64,000 bases of DNA from Spiroplasma clarkii (GTDB lineage: Bacteria; Bacillota_I; Bacilli_A; Mycoplasmatales; Mycoplasmataceae). A program made the position numbers and the translations under genes. The stretch is from NCBI RefSeq assembly GCF_002795265.1, contig NZ_CP024870.1:744001-808000 (forward strand). The letters run 5' to 3'. Within the stretch, counting starts at the first letter, position 1. The number at the start of each line of letters is the position of its first letter. Below, in pieces: positions 49,947 through 60,540 of this stretch. The notes under the pieces were generated by a model. The model was given only the letters and a program-made list of their open reading frames with translations, did not search any database and was not told the DNA's origin.

Positions 49947-52565
49947 TTAAAAAATATCATCAAGGTCTAAATCAATGTCATTTTTTTGTTTGGCTGCCTT
50001 AGCCTTGACATCTTTACTTGGATTTTTTTTAACTACACCGCCACTTGGTTTTGGTTTGACAATAGGTTTAACTTTATTAACAGGTTTAGTTTTTTCAGGT
50101 TCACCAATACCACCTTCATCATCTCCAGATTTTGATGATGGAGGAATATCTCCATTTTTAATAATATAAGATTTTTCTAATGAAGTTGTAATAATTTCAT
50201 TTTGCATATCTAAGTCTGCAGGAACATCTTCTAACTCTTCATATTTAAAACTTTCAACATTAATTTGGATTAAATTATCTTCTTCATCTAGAATGTTTAA
50301 GATATCCTTACTTTGGATGTTGTACAAGAAAGTTGCAAACTCATCACGCTTTTTGTTTCATGGATACAAGCGTACTCCCTTTTTAGGACGGCTCATTAAT
50401 GGTACTAGGTCTTGTTTAATTTTTTTAACATTACCTTTGTTAGTTAAAATTAAAATATCTCCACTGTCAAATGCTTTACCAGCAATGATGTCATCATCTT
50501 TAACAACTGTTGACTTAACTCCCTTAGCACTAGCACTAGCACTTGGAATTTCACCAATATCATAACGAACTGCATAACCATTTTTTGTTAACATTGTAAC
50601 AGTTTTGGTTTTTGAAGTTACTAGTGAAGCAGAGACAATTTCATCATTTTCTTGTAATTTCATAATTCTAAATGATTTTGAAAATAGACGAGTTTCTAAA
50701 TCTTCAACTGGAGTTCTTTTAATCATTCCTTTTTTAGTTGCCAACAAGATTTCTTGTTTGGCATTAACATATTCATGAACTACAAAGGCTGCTAAAATTC
50801 TTTCATTTTGTCCAGTCAAAGTGGCTATTTTGTTTAAGTGCATTCCAGTATCTTTTCATTTACTTGGAGTAATTTTATAAACTGGAATTGAGTAGTAAGT
50901 TCCAGCACTTGAAACTAATAGTAAGAAATCTAAACTTGAAGCTGGAACTGTTGAAATTCAAATATCATTAGGTTTTCTTTTAAAGTCTGCCATTGAATTT
51001 TTCCCAAGTTGAGAATCCTCAATTGCCTTTAAATATCCATCCTGAGAAATTCAAATTGTAAAGTTATGTTCAACAATAGTTTTTTTAATTTCAACATCAA
51101 TATTTTCAATTTCTTTGATAATGGTACTTCTTCTTGGAATTCCAAACTCAGTTCTAGTTTGAGTTAATTGATCAACAATTTCTTGGTTTAAAATATTTTT
51201 ATCAGCTAAAATTGCTTCAAATTTTTTAATTTGTAAAGCTAATTCTGCTTTTTCTTCTTCTAATTTTAAAATATCAGTTGAAGTTAAACGGTACAATCTT
51301 AAATCAACAATTGCAGTGGCTTGAACTTCACTAAAAGCAAATTTATTAACTAAATTTTCAATAGCATCAGTACGGTTTTTTGATTCACGAATAACTTGAA
51401 TGATCTCATCAAGAATTGAAATTGCTTTGATTAGTCCATCAATTATTTCTAAGCGTTTTTTTGCTTTTTCTAAATCAAAAGTTGTTTTACGAGTTAAAAC
51501 TTCTTGGTAATGTGCAATGTAAGCTTGTAAAATTGCAATTAACCCAAGTTGTTTTGGTTGTTTATCAACAATTACCACATTATTGTAATTGTATGAAACT
51601 TGTAATGGTGTATTTTTTAATAAAAATTTTCTGGTTAATTCATAATCTGCTTTATTTGAAAGTTCAATCACAATTCTTAGACCAGTACGGTCAGTTTCAT
51701 CGCGAACTTCTTTAACTTCAATTTGTGGATTTGCATCAACTACATCACCAATTTTTTTAACTAAATCTTGTTTGACAATTTCATAAGGAATTTCATCAAT
51801 GATAATGTTGTTTTCTTCACGATGCATTTTTGACTGAATAATTACTCGACCTTTTCCAGTCTCAAAAGCAGACTCAATTCCTTCTTGCCCCATTACAATA
51901 GCTCCTGTTGGAAAGTCAGGACCTTGCACAATTTTTAATAAGTCTTTAAGTTTGAGATTGGGATTTTTAATTAAAGCCACTGTGGCATCAATAATTTCAC
52001 AAATATTGTGTGGAGGCATGTTGGTAGCATAACCTGCAGCAATCCCAGTAGCTCCATTAACTAAGATATTTGGAAAGTAACCAGGTAAAACTGTAGGTTC
52101 ACGTTCTGAATCATCAAAGTTTGGAGCAAATAAAACAGTGTTTTTTTGTAAGTCATCAAGCAATAAACTAGTAATTTTTGCTAAACGAGACTCTGTATAC
52201 CTCATCGCTGCAGCACTATCGCCATCAATTGATCCATTGTTACCATGCATATCCACAAGTGGAATGTTAAGTTTTCAATGTTGACTCATTCTCACTAATG
52301 CATCATATACTGAAGTATCTCCATGAGGGTGGTATTTACCAATAACATCCCCAACAATACGAGCTGATTTTTTATAGGGTTTATCATGGGTTAAATTAAT
52401 TTCATTCATCGCATATAAGACTCTTCGTTGGACAGGTTTTAACCCATCACGAACATCAGGTAAAGCTCTTTCTTGGATAATGTATTTTGCATATCTCCCA
52501 AAACGATCACCCATTAATTCTTCAACTGAGTATCCCAAAATTCCCATTTCTTTTTTATCTGCCAT
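49947..52565 (-). CDS. parC: Topoisomerase IV subunit A
   Basis: DNA cleavage subunit of topoisomerase [21 protein letters not shown] (residues ~76-94) with [19 protein letters not shown] favours ParC over GyrA; the catalytic Tyr lies in [10 protein letters not shown]-terminal beta-propeller blades follow, then a Pro/Lys-rich tail ending in acidic DLDLDDIF. 872 aa. At the quinolone-region position usually Ser, this protein has Thr84 and Asp88. Third gene of the parE-(317 aa)-parC unit. Confidence 0.95.
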
Positions 52566-52582
52566 ACTAATTTATTCCTTTC

Positions 52583-53536
52583 TTATATTTCAAACACTGT
52601 TTCAGTTACATCTTTATTTAAAAATTCTAATAAATTAAGTCTATCATAAATTTTTTGACCAACTTCAGTTGCAATATATTGACCTGCTTGGTTTTTTGTA
52701 AAAATTTGTGGTTTGTTTTCTGCCACTAACCTAGCTTTTAATTCAGCTAAATGGTTTGCAATTGTTTGACCACGACGAACATTATTGTATAAATCAATTA
52801 ATTGTTCTTTGTTATCATAACTTGCATAAAACTTATTTTCAAAGGCTACACTTTCTTGTAAATTTTGGTCTAAAATTTCTTTAATTGAAGCTTTTAACTC
52901 AACTTCATCACCAAGACAATTTGTTTCAAGTAGATAACTTGGTATAAATTGTAACACAGTTTCATTCTTAGCCATAGTTTGAGTTTCAACAATTGCAGTT
53001 TGGGTTTTTGTAATAATTTCTTCAAGCGACAAACCAGCAATTTCCTTGGCAAAATCTAAGTTAAACAATATTTCATGTAAGTTAATGAAGATGCCAAACA
53101 TTTCAAGTCTTGTTCAAATAATAGTTTTTTTGATTTGTTTTGATTTTAAAATAGCACTAGCTGTATTGGGGTTTAAAAAGTAAGCATCAGTCTGACTATC
53201 ATAAATTAAAATTCCATTTTGTGGCCTTGCCAATTGCTTGGCTTCATCTAATTTTTGTTTAGCATTATTCATCAAAATTTTAATAATTGATTTAAGTCAT
53301 TCAATTTTTGACTGATCTGTCAAATCAAGAACTAGTGGGTTTCTGAACAAAGCATCTCAATCACCTTTGACCTCTTCACTGGGATACATATCTAAAATGA
53401 TTTTATTGTCAGTTTCTTTTCAAATAACCATAAAGTCATTAAAAATTACATAGCGACTTAGTTCTTTGTTGATACTATTGTATTCATCAATACACTTTAT
53501 TATGTATTCTTTATTTGTTGCTATTATTTTTTCCAT
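52583..53536 (-). CDS. Unrecognised protein encoded between parE and parC, 317 aa
   Basis: Start ATG 53536 follows a GGGG-type site in the parE 3' end (23-nt gap). It ends 17 nt before parC. Reading TGA as Trp restores its N-terminal 145 residues. The N-terminus is mixed alpha/beta, the C-terminal half strongly helical (ETQTMAKNETVLQF onward) with a small basic end. No motif or signal peptide. Placement between the two topoisomerase subunits suggests a related role, but that is inference. Confidence 0.82.
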
Positions 53537-53559
53537 TATAATACCCCAATCTCATTGAA

Positions 53560-55500
53560 TTATTTTGCTTCAATGTATTCTATGTTGTCTTCAAGTGTAA
53601 ATTTAACATTTTCTTCAATTCATTCTTTTCTTTTTTCAGCATTATCTCCCATTAAAGTTCTAAAAGCAGTTTCAGCAGATAAGGCATCTTCAATTCGCAC
53701 CTGAATCAACTTTCTTTGTTCAGGATCCATTGTGGTTTCTCACAATTGGTCTGCATTCATCTCACCCAAACCTTTATAACGTTGGATTTCAACTTTACCT
53801 TTAACTTTTTTCATATGGTTTGCCAATTCATCTTCAGTTCACAAGTAAATAAAGTCTTTTTTACTACCTTGTGTTACTTTGAATAAGGGAGGCATAGCAA
53901 TATAAACATTTTTATTTGAAATTAAATCCTTCATATAACGATAAAAGAAAGTTAATAGCAAAGTTTGAATGTGAGCTCCATCTGTATCCGCATCAGTCAT
54001 AATGATGATTTTGCCATAATTTATATCATCAACATCAAAGTCACTACCAATTCCAGCTCCAATTGCATTAATAATGGTAGTGATTTCTTCATTTTTCAAT
54101 AAATCAATTAACTTTGTTTTCTCTGCATTTATTACTTTACCACGTAATGGCAAGATTGCTTGAAATTTTCGATCTCTTCCTGATTTAGCACTACCACCAG
54201 CTGAATCCCCTTCAACTAAAAATAATTCATTTTGGGTTTTATCTTTACCTTGGGCTGGAGTTAATTTACCCAGCATTGTTTTACCTCTGGTTTTATTTTT
54301 TTGGTCTCGAACTGCTTGGCGAGCTTTACGAGCTTCGTCTCGAGCTCGTCTTGCTAACAGAGCTTTTTCAATGATGTTAACAGCAATAGTTTTGTTTTCT
54401 TGTAATCAAAAACCAAAAATTTCTTCAGTAATTTTTTCACAAGCACTACGTGCTTCACTGGTTCCTAATTTTCCTTTGGTTTGACCTTCATATTGAATTA
54501 AATTTTCAGGAATTTTTACAGTTACAACTGCAATTAAACCTTCTTTAATATCTGCTTGGTCTAATTTTTTATCTTTTTCTTTGATAATTGCTTGGGCACG
54601 TCCATATTCATTAAGTGCTTTTAATAAACCAGTACGATAACCTGTAATGTGGGTTCCCCCATCACTAGTTTTAACATTATTGGCAAATCCCATAATGTTA
54701 TCTGCAAAGTCATCTGTGTAAGTCATAGCAATTTCTACATCAATTTCATTCTCGTTCCCTTTAATCATAATTGGGTTACACAATTGTTTGGCACTACCTC
54801 TTAACTCATTGACAAATTCAATTAACCCATTTTCAAAACGATATTCAACATATTTATCACTACGTTCATCTTTTAAAGTTATTTTTAAACCTGAATTTAG
54901 TAAAGCAGACTCTTTTAAACGTTCTGAAATTGTTGAAAATGAAAATTTTGTGGTACTAAAAATAGTTTCATCAGGAGTGAAGTTAACTACTGTTCCTGTT
55001 AATTTTGAAGTTCCAGTTTCTTTTAGTGGAGCAGTTAACTGTCCGCCTTTGGCAAATTTAATTTGAGAAATTAAACCATCTCGATAAATTACTACTTTAA
55101 ATTTACTTGAAAGAGCATTAACAACTGAAGAACCAACTCCATGTAAGCCTCCTGATGTTTTATAACCATCACCACCAAATTTTCCCCCAGCATGTAAAAC
55201 TGAAAAAATAATTTCAGGTGTTGATTGGCTTGTACCTTTGTACATTCCAATTGGAACTCCTCGACCATTATCCTTTACGGTGACTGAACCATCTTTTTCC
55301 AAGACAACATTAATTTCAGTACAATAGCCTGCTAAGGCCTCATCAATTGAGTTATCAACAATTTCTCAAACTAAATGGTGTAAACCGCGAACATCGGTTG
55401 AACCTATGTACATTCCTGGTCTCTTTCGAACTGCTTCTAAACCTTCTAAAATCTGGATACTGTCTTCAGTATAATTTAGATCTTTTTTTGTATCTGACAT
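53560..55500 (-). CDS. parE: Topoisomerase IV subunit B
   Basis: ATPase subunit of topoisomerase IV. GHKL motifs: [37 protein letters not shown]; the Toprim motifs are LVEGDSAGG and [23 protein letters not shown] and MDPEQRKL near the end favour ParE over GyrB. 646 aa. Start ATG 55500 follows AAGGGG. First gene of the unit with a 317-aa protein and parC. Confidence 0.95.
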
Positions 55501-55596
55501 TTTCTTACAACCCCTTATCAATTACATTTTAGATTATCAATAAATTTAATATAACACATTTTTACCAAAATTGACATTTTTCTAGTTTAAGACAAA

Positions 55597-55625
55597 GAAA
55601 AAACTAGCCAGAGCTTAGTTTTTCC
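55597..55625 (-). terminator. Terminator of udk
   Basis: AAAAACTA/TAGTTTTT stem overlaps the udk stop; Ts follow on the minus strand. Confidence 0.7.
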
Positions 55626-56241
55626 TTAATAAACTCTTAATTTTTGTAGCAATCATGTCAACAGCAATGGTATTATACTCTGAATAAGGCACAATAATGT
55701 CAGCATGATCAATTGAAGTTTCCACAAAATACTTATAACTTGGACGAACTGTTGTTAGATATTGTTCAATAATGTCTGCCACTGAGCGACCTCTTTCAAC
55801 TGTATCTCTTTGGAGGTGACGAATAAAACGAATATCATCATCTGTTCTAATAAAGATTCTAATGTCTCCCCTTTTTCTTATTTCTTCAATGTGAAGTGAT
55901 AAAATTCCATCCAAAATCACAACATCACTTGGTTCAACTCGGGTGCTGGTACCAGTTTGTGAATGAGTGGTAAAGTCATAAATTGGGATATCAATTGGTT
56001 TTCTTTGTTTTAACAGGTCTAAATGCTGACACAATAAATCAATATCTAAAGTACTTGGATGATCAAAATTTAATTTTTGCTTTTCTTCAAAGGACAAGTT
56101 GGCAAAAGATTTATAATAATGGTCCATAGAAACATGTACCACAGGTTCTCCTTCTAAAATTTCATTAGCTATTTTTAAAGCAACATTAGTTTTACCACTA
56201 GCACTACCTCCGGCAATAATTATAATAGTTACATTTTTCAT
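55615..56241 (-). CDS. udk: Uridine kinase
   Basis: Phosphorylates uridine/cytidine in pyrimidine salvage. P-loop GGSASGKT (residues 11-18), the MDHYYK substrate loop, NFDHPSTLDIDLL, PIYDFTTHSQTG and DVVILDGIL are all typical. 208 aa, normal. Start ATG follows GGAGAAAG. Located between parE and IS copy 2, reading away from neither; monocistronic. Confidence 0.95.
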   Translation of the reverse strand: MKNVTIIIIAGGSASGKTNVALKIANEILEGEPVVHVSMDHYYKSFANLSFEEKQKLNFDHPSTLDIDLLCQHLDLLKQRKPIDIPIYDFTTHSQTGTSTRVEPSDVVILDGILSLHIEEIRKRGDIRIFIRTDDDIRFIRHLQRDTVERGRSVADIIEQYLTTVRPSYKYFVETSIDHADIIVPYSEYNTIAVDMIATKIKSLLRKN

Positions 56242-56302
56242 TGCTTTCTCCTATTTCATATTAATTATAAATTATTTAAACCATATTTGTTTGTTTGAAT
56301 TA

Positions 56303-56316
56303 ATTTTTTTTAAAAC
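56303..56316. repeat. Left target-site duplication of IS copy 2
   Basis: ATTTTTTTTAAAAC, 14 bp, identical to 57578-57591. The base before it also matches the IS end by chance. Confidence 0.85.
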
Positions 56317-56348
56317 TGACAGGTAACCTTTTTCCGGACACACATATT

Positions 56349-57206
56349 TTACAACTTTATTCTCACATAATTGTAAAATTTTTGATATAAACTTGCATTT
56401 AGCTGATACTCAGCAAGTCCTTTATAACAGTAATTTTCTTTTAAGCATTCTCTTTTAAAAACTGATCAAAACCCTTCAATCCAACCATTATCTGTAGACT
56501 TGGCTATTCTTGACATGCTTGGAATCAAATTAAAGTACATTAGCATCAACTTATAATTATATGCTTTAAATTCAGAACCATTATCTGAGTGTATTACACT
56601 GTTTGGCAAGAAGACACCAAATTCATCAGTCATTTTTAGAAATGATTTTTCTACAAGTTGATTCCCTTTATTTTTTTCTGTTACTAAACCAAATATTTTT
56701 TTCATTTTAATATGATAAAAACCACAGGTATAGTATCTTTCACCATTGAATTCCTTTTCTGTTATGTCTACTGAAAAAACATCACCATACTTATCAAAAT
56801 TTTCAGGATCAGTTAACAAGTTTGGGTATTTACCAACCTTTTCAGGTTTTGCTACCTTATTTTTTCATTTCACATGATTATTGGTGGAGATGCTTCTCAT
56901 TTTAAAGTATCTCAATATTTTTTTATGTGATGACTTAGCTATCCCCTTAGTGAGCAAATCTATTGCAATTCTTTTACAACCATAGGTTTTTCCTGAATCA
57001 ATAAAGCTCTGCTCAATATTTAAATAAAAATCATGATCATAATATCTTACCCTAGGTTTCCCTTGCTTCACTCATTCATAGTATGTACTTTTTGGAAGTT
57101 GAGCAATTTTTAATAAGCCATTTTTAGGTATTTTGAATTCATTGTAGATAAATTCCTCAACAACTAAGCATTTAATTATATTAAGCTCCCATTTAACTAC
57201 TTTTTT
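56349..57206 (-). CDS. IS transposase OrfB, copy 2
   Basis: Same protein as in copy 1, including the D-D-E residues; reached by a -1 slip at 57200-57206. The encoded protein sequence is identical to copy 1. Confidence 0.92.
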
Positions 57207-57493
57207 TTACTTATCAGGGCCTCAATTCTTTTTCACATTTCATTTCTAGTTTCTAATTCGGCATTTTTCTTCTTCAGCTCTTTAACTTCATTTCTTAAAA
57301 TTATTAGTTCTTCTTTATCAGCTGAATTTGGTGCCCCAAGACCATCAATTCCAGATTGATCATACTTTTTACACCAATTTAAAAGTGTTTGATCTGAGAT
57401 GCCATAACTTTTAACAAAATTCTTGGCCTTTGTCTTGCTCTCTCTAAATTTTAAAATTATTTTTTCTTTTTGCTTTGCTGAGTAATGTCCCAT
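57197..57493 (-). CDS. IS transposase OrfA, copy 2
   Basis: 98 aa, identical to copy 1 at the protein level; one Glu codon differs (GAG instead of GAA). Confidence 0.92.
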
Positions 57494-57577
57494 AAAAAAA
57501 CCTCTTTCCTAACAATATTATTTTACATTCAATATAAATGTAATTTAATTTTTTGTCCGGAAAAAGGTGGAAGTACA

Positions 57578-57591
57578 ATTTTTTTTAAAAC
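57578..57591. repeat. Right target-site duplication of IS copy 2
   Basis: ATTTTTTTTAAAAC, matching 56303-56316. Confidence 0.85.
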
Positions 57592-57674
57592 ATTCACTTG
57601 TCATTGCCAACTAAATTTTTTAAATACTTTTACAAGTTATTGAGTAAAATTTTTTTTCATTGTTTTTATTGCTC

Positions 57675-57701
57675 TTATCTTTAATAAAAAAAGAGTAAAA
57701 T
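57675..57701 (+). promoter_or_regulatory. Promoter-like block of azoR, shared with the next gene
   Basis: TTATCT, then 15 nt, then TAAAAT, with AAAAAAGAG immediately before TAAAAT. The same arrangement, same spacing, occurs at 58354-58380. A TTGCTC also lies at 57669-57674. Confidence 0.5.
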
Positions 57702-57723
57702 ATGAATAAGGAGATGGAAAAAA

Positions 57724-58323
57724 ATGGCAAAAGTTTTAGTAATAACAGGGACAGTTAGTCCAATCGAAAAATCATATTCAATTGCTTTAACAAAAAGTTT
57801 TGTTAAAGCTTACATAGCAAGTCACCCAGATGACGAACTAATTGAGTTAGACTTAAATACAGCCCCAATGGCTAGCAAAACTTTAACTCGTACAAACCAA
57901 ACTGAATATTGAAATGAACAAGATGCTATGGAATATATTAACCAATTAAAAGAAGTTCAAAAAGTAATTATCTCAAGTCCAATGAATAACTTTAATGTGA
58001 GTGGTTTAATTAAAAACTACTTAGACCATATTCTTTTAGCAAATCAAACCTTTTCATACAAATACTCTAAAAAAGGAGATGCAATTGGGCTTTTAGATCA
58101 CTTAAAAGTGCAAATTTTAACTACCCAAGGAGCACCATTTGGTTGATATCCCTTTGGAGACCACACAGCCTTTTTAAAAGGTACTTGAGAATTTGTGGGG
58201 GCAAAAGTTTGTGAACCAATTTTATTTGCTGGTACTAAAGTTGCTCCAATTATGCAAATGAGTCCAGATGAAGCAGTAGCTACAATTGCTGATAAAATCA
58301 CAAAAGCTGCAAAAGATTTTTAA
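57724..58323 (+). CDS. azoR: FMN-dependent NADH-azoreductase
   Basis: Flavodoxin-fold quinone/azo reductase. [21 protein letters not shown] is the family's conserved stretch ([20 protein letters not shown] within it), preceded by [17 protein letters not shown] and followed by [17 protein letters not shown]. 199 aa. Start ATG follows AAGGAGATGG. Likely a detoxification enzyme using FMN. Ends in a terminator that overlaps the last codons. Confidence 0.92.
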
Positions 58324-58343
58324 GAGATTAAAAATCTTTTTTT
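58311..58343 (+). terminator. Terminator of azoR
   Basis: AAAAGATTTTTA pairs with TAAAAATCTTTT (58311-58322 with 58329-58340), overlapping the stop codon. Confidence 0.8.
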
Positions 58344-58353
58344 GTTTACCCTT

Positions 58354-58380
58354 TTATCTGGATTTAAAAAAGAGTAAAAT
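58354..58380 (+). promoter_or_regulatory. Promoter-like block of the 58405 gene
   Basis: TTATCT-15 nt-TAAAAT with AAAAAAGAG before the -10-like box, as in front of azoR. Confidence 0.5.
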
Positions 58381-58404
58381 TAATATGTGTAAAGGAGTGG
58401 TTTT

Positions 58405-58599
58405 ATGAAAAACTGTGAAATAAAAGATTGTAAACAAACTTTAAATCCTCAAGATCCAAAAAGAATTTATGTTTATGATGAAAATTTACAAGAAGAAATT
58501 GCGATGAGAGTGTGTGACCAACACTACAAGGAACACATTGATGAAGAAAATGATGTTGATTGACAACAAGCAATTGATTCAATTGAGGATACAGAGTAA
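58405..58599 (+). CDS. Small Cys/His protein, 64 aa
   Basis: Start ATG 58405 follows AAAGGAG. CEIKDC at residues 4-9 and VCDQHYKEH (37-45) give four ligands (C-x4-C ... C-x2-H), a possible zinc site. The rest is acidic. Family not recognised. Follows azoR with a similar promoter block; convergent with the SEC-C gene. Confidence 0.75.
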
Positions 58600-58600
58600 A

Positions 58601-58631
58601 AAAAGCAACTCATTTTGTGAGTTATTTTTTT
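58601..58631. terminator. Bidirectional terminator
   Basis: AACTCA pairs with TGAGTT around TTTTG, with A and T tracts on both sides, between convergent genes. Confidence 0.75.
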
Positions 58632-59934
58632 ATTTAAAAAAGTCATTTCCCTTAGTAAAGCCAGCAAAAAACTGCATTTTAACATATTCATGTCCAGCTG
58701 TGGGGTTTTCATAGCGGAATTTATTAAGTGCTGAAAGAAAAACTTTATCATCAAGACTTAGTTTTTCAAAGTATTTAGCAGAAAATAAGATATTATCTGC
58801 TAGGATTAAGGCACAATTTGATACAAAATACTCTTTGGCCTTGCTTTTTTCATCAATTATTAATAAATATTGGTTGATAAAATTCTGCAATTTTTTGTTG
58901 GTTTTGTCAAAAACAATGGTTACTAGTGTATTTTTACAAACATCATTCACACAAAAACTTATGGGATTTTCAGCAACAAAAACGTTATTTACTGAATTGA
59001 TTACTTGAAAATCACTTGGACTAATTTGTGGATAGATTAGGTCCAAGATTTGAAAGTTTTTTTGACGCCCCAATTCCCAAGTAATTACTTTTAAATCTGT
59101 GTTTTTTTCATAACTTTTCAAATATTTTAACAAAATATTTTGTAAAGATTGAACCTGGTTTGCTAGTTTTTTTAAACGATAAACAAAAATTGCTTGAAAA
59201 CCTGTTTCTGCGATTGAGTTAAAATTACTTAAAAAGTCCTCTTGACTGGCAGTCAAACAAACTTGAGCAATAAATAGTTTGAATAAAATTGCACAAGTAT
59301 GCATCTGAATGATTTCTATTTCACTACTTTCTTTTGACAAAACGTTTTTTTGGTTAGTTTGCTCATGATCTGCACACCAACCAAAATATTTGAAATTATT
59401 GGCTTCAACAGTATTAAAGAAAACTTCCCCCATTTTAAAATTAGAATCTAAAGGGTTAATTTTATTGGTTGAATATCATTTTTCATTTGCAAAATCAATT
59501 TGGTATAAATTTGATTCCACTGCTTGTTTTTGACAAGTTGGAATTGCACAAACTTGTTTAGCACCTAAATTTTGGTAGTGTTTTAAAAAAAGTTCTGTCA
59601 TTTTTGTTTGAAACACTTTAAATTCATCAGGATTTAGTAAACTTTTTTCATATGAAGTATAAGGTTCACTACGTTTTGGTTGCATCTTTGTTTGACAACA
59701 TTCTGCAAAAACTTTACCACTCAAGCAAAAACACTGGTCTTGGTTTTGAAATTTAAAAAAACTATACCCATTATCTTCTAAAAAATTAATATTATCATTG
59801 TCAAGATAATAATTTTCCATAATTGATTCTAAGAATTGGTTTTTATCTTTATTTGATAGAGTGTTATTGCACATTTCTTTCATAACATCAGCCTCACTGA
59901 CTGTGTTAATTTCTTTAATTTTGTCTTTATCCAT
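58630..59934 (-). CDS. SEC-C-motif protein, 434 aa
   Basis: One TGA-Trp joins two parts. Start ATG 59934 follows GTGGAGGTAAAG. An SEC-C-type zinc motif occurs at residues ~68-80: CFCLSGKVFAECC (C-x-C-x-S-G-K-x4-C-C). Further Cys pairs (e.g. CAIPTCQ, CADHE) may add metal sites. The remainder is helical and unrecognised. It lies 34 nt downstream of the MarR gene and is probably cotranscribed with it. Confidence 0.78.
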
Positions 59935-59968
59935 TTTCTTTACCTCCACATAATTGATTTTGGATTAA

Positions 59969-60411
59969 CTATTGCTCTCATTTTAAAAATTTGTTAACAA
60001 AACTCGAAACAACCTGAGTGATACGGTCATTATTTTCTAATTGTAAATTAGTTTCAATTCTTGCTTCTTCAATTCAAGTTTCAATCTCACCAGCAACTAA
60101 CTCACCTTTTTTAGATAAATATAGTTCATTTTCATTAGCTCGGGCTGCTGTTTTTTAATCACTAGTTCATTATCTAACAAAATTTTTATATTTCTTGATA
60201 AAGTTGATTTATTAGTATTGCTTAATTCTCCAAGTTCAAATTGGCTAATGCCAACAGCATGTTTTATAAACATTAAATGAACAAAGGCATCAGCATAAAG
60301 TTTTGGGAATGCCTTAGTGAACCTTTGACGAAATTCCCTCATTAAGAAGTTTACTAATAAATAAAGTTTAACATGAATATTTAAATCATCAATATTGTAT
60401 TTTTTTGGCAT
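59969..60411 (-). pseudogene. MarR-family regulator, frameshifted
   Basis: A winged-helix MarR protein: start ATG 60411 follows GAGGAATT. The recognition region ISQFELGELSNTNKSTLSRNI is intact (ISQFELGELSNTNKSTLSRN). After ELVIKK the frame breaks at a run of six As (T6 at 60151-60156 on the plus strand); with seven, it reads TAARANENELYLSKKGEL, exactly the MarR wing and C-terminal dimer helix, ending at TAG 59969. In the current frame translation stops near 60097. Either a homopolymer error or a real knockout. Divergent from the ABC exporter. Confidence 0.8.
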
Positions 60412-60433
60412 TTCTAATTCCTCATTATGATAA

Positions 60434-60465
60434 AATAATATTGTTTCATATAAAACAACATTATT
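60434..60465. promoter_or_regulatory. Inverted repeat, candidate MarR operator 1
   Basis: Arms AATAATATTGTTT and its near-exact complement lie around a ~6-nt centre, 23 bp upstream of the regulator start. Confidence 0.45.
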
Positions 60466-60493
60466 ACAAACCTTACAAAATATCAATCAAATA

Positions 60494-60509
60494 TTAGGCA
60501 CTTGCCTAA
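60494..60509. promoter_or_regulatory. Palindrome, candidate MarR operator 2
   Basis: Perfect 16-bp palindrome TTAGGCACTTGCCTAA just upstream of a TATTATAAC -10-like sequence for the ABC exporter gene; typical size and symmetry for a MarR site. Confidence 0.5.
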
Positions 60510-60540
60510 GTATTATAACACTAAATTAAGGAGACTAGAA

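Larger units (their letters stand above)
56317..57577. mobile_element. IS3-family (IS150-like) insertion sequence, copy 2, 1261 bp
   Basis: Same length, ends and gene content as copy 1 (offset 13662 bp), with one difference noted (57278 C versus 43616 T). Flanked by 14-bp direct repeats. Inserted between udk and azoR, 147 bp before azoR. Confidence 0.95.

Noticed and set aside
42655-57577. Composite transposon formed by the two IS copies
   Set aside because: They are in the same orientation and enclose ordinary housekeeping genes (parE/parC, udk, recD2), and each has its own target duplication, so they inserted separately.
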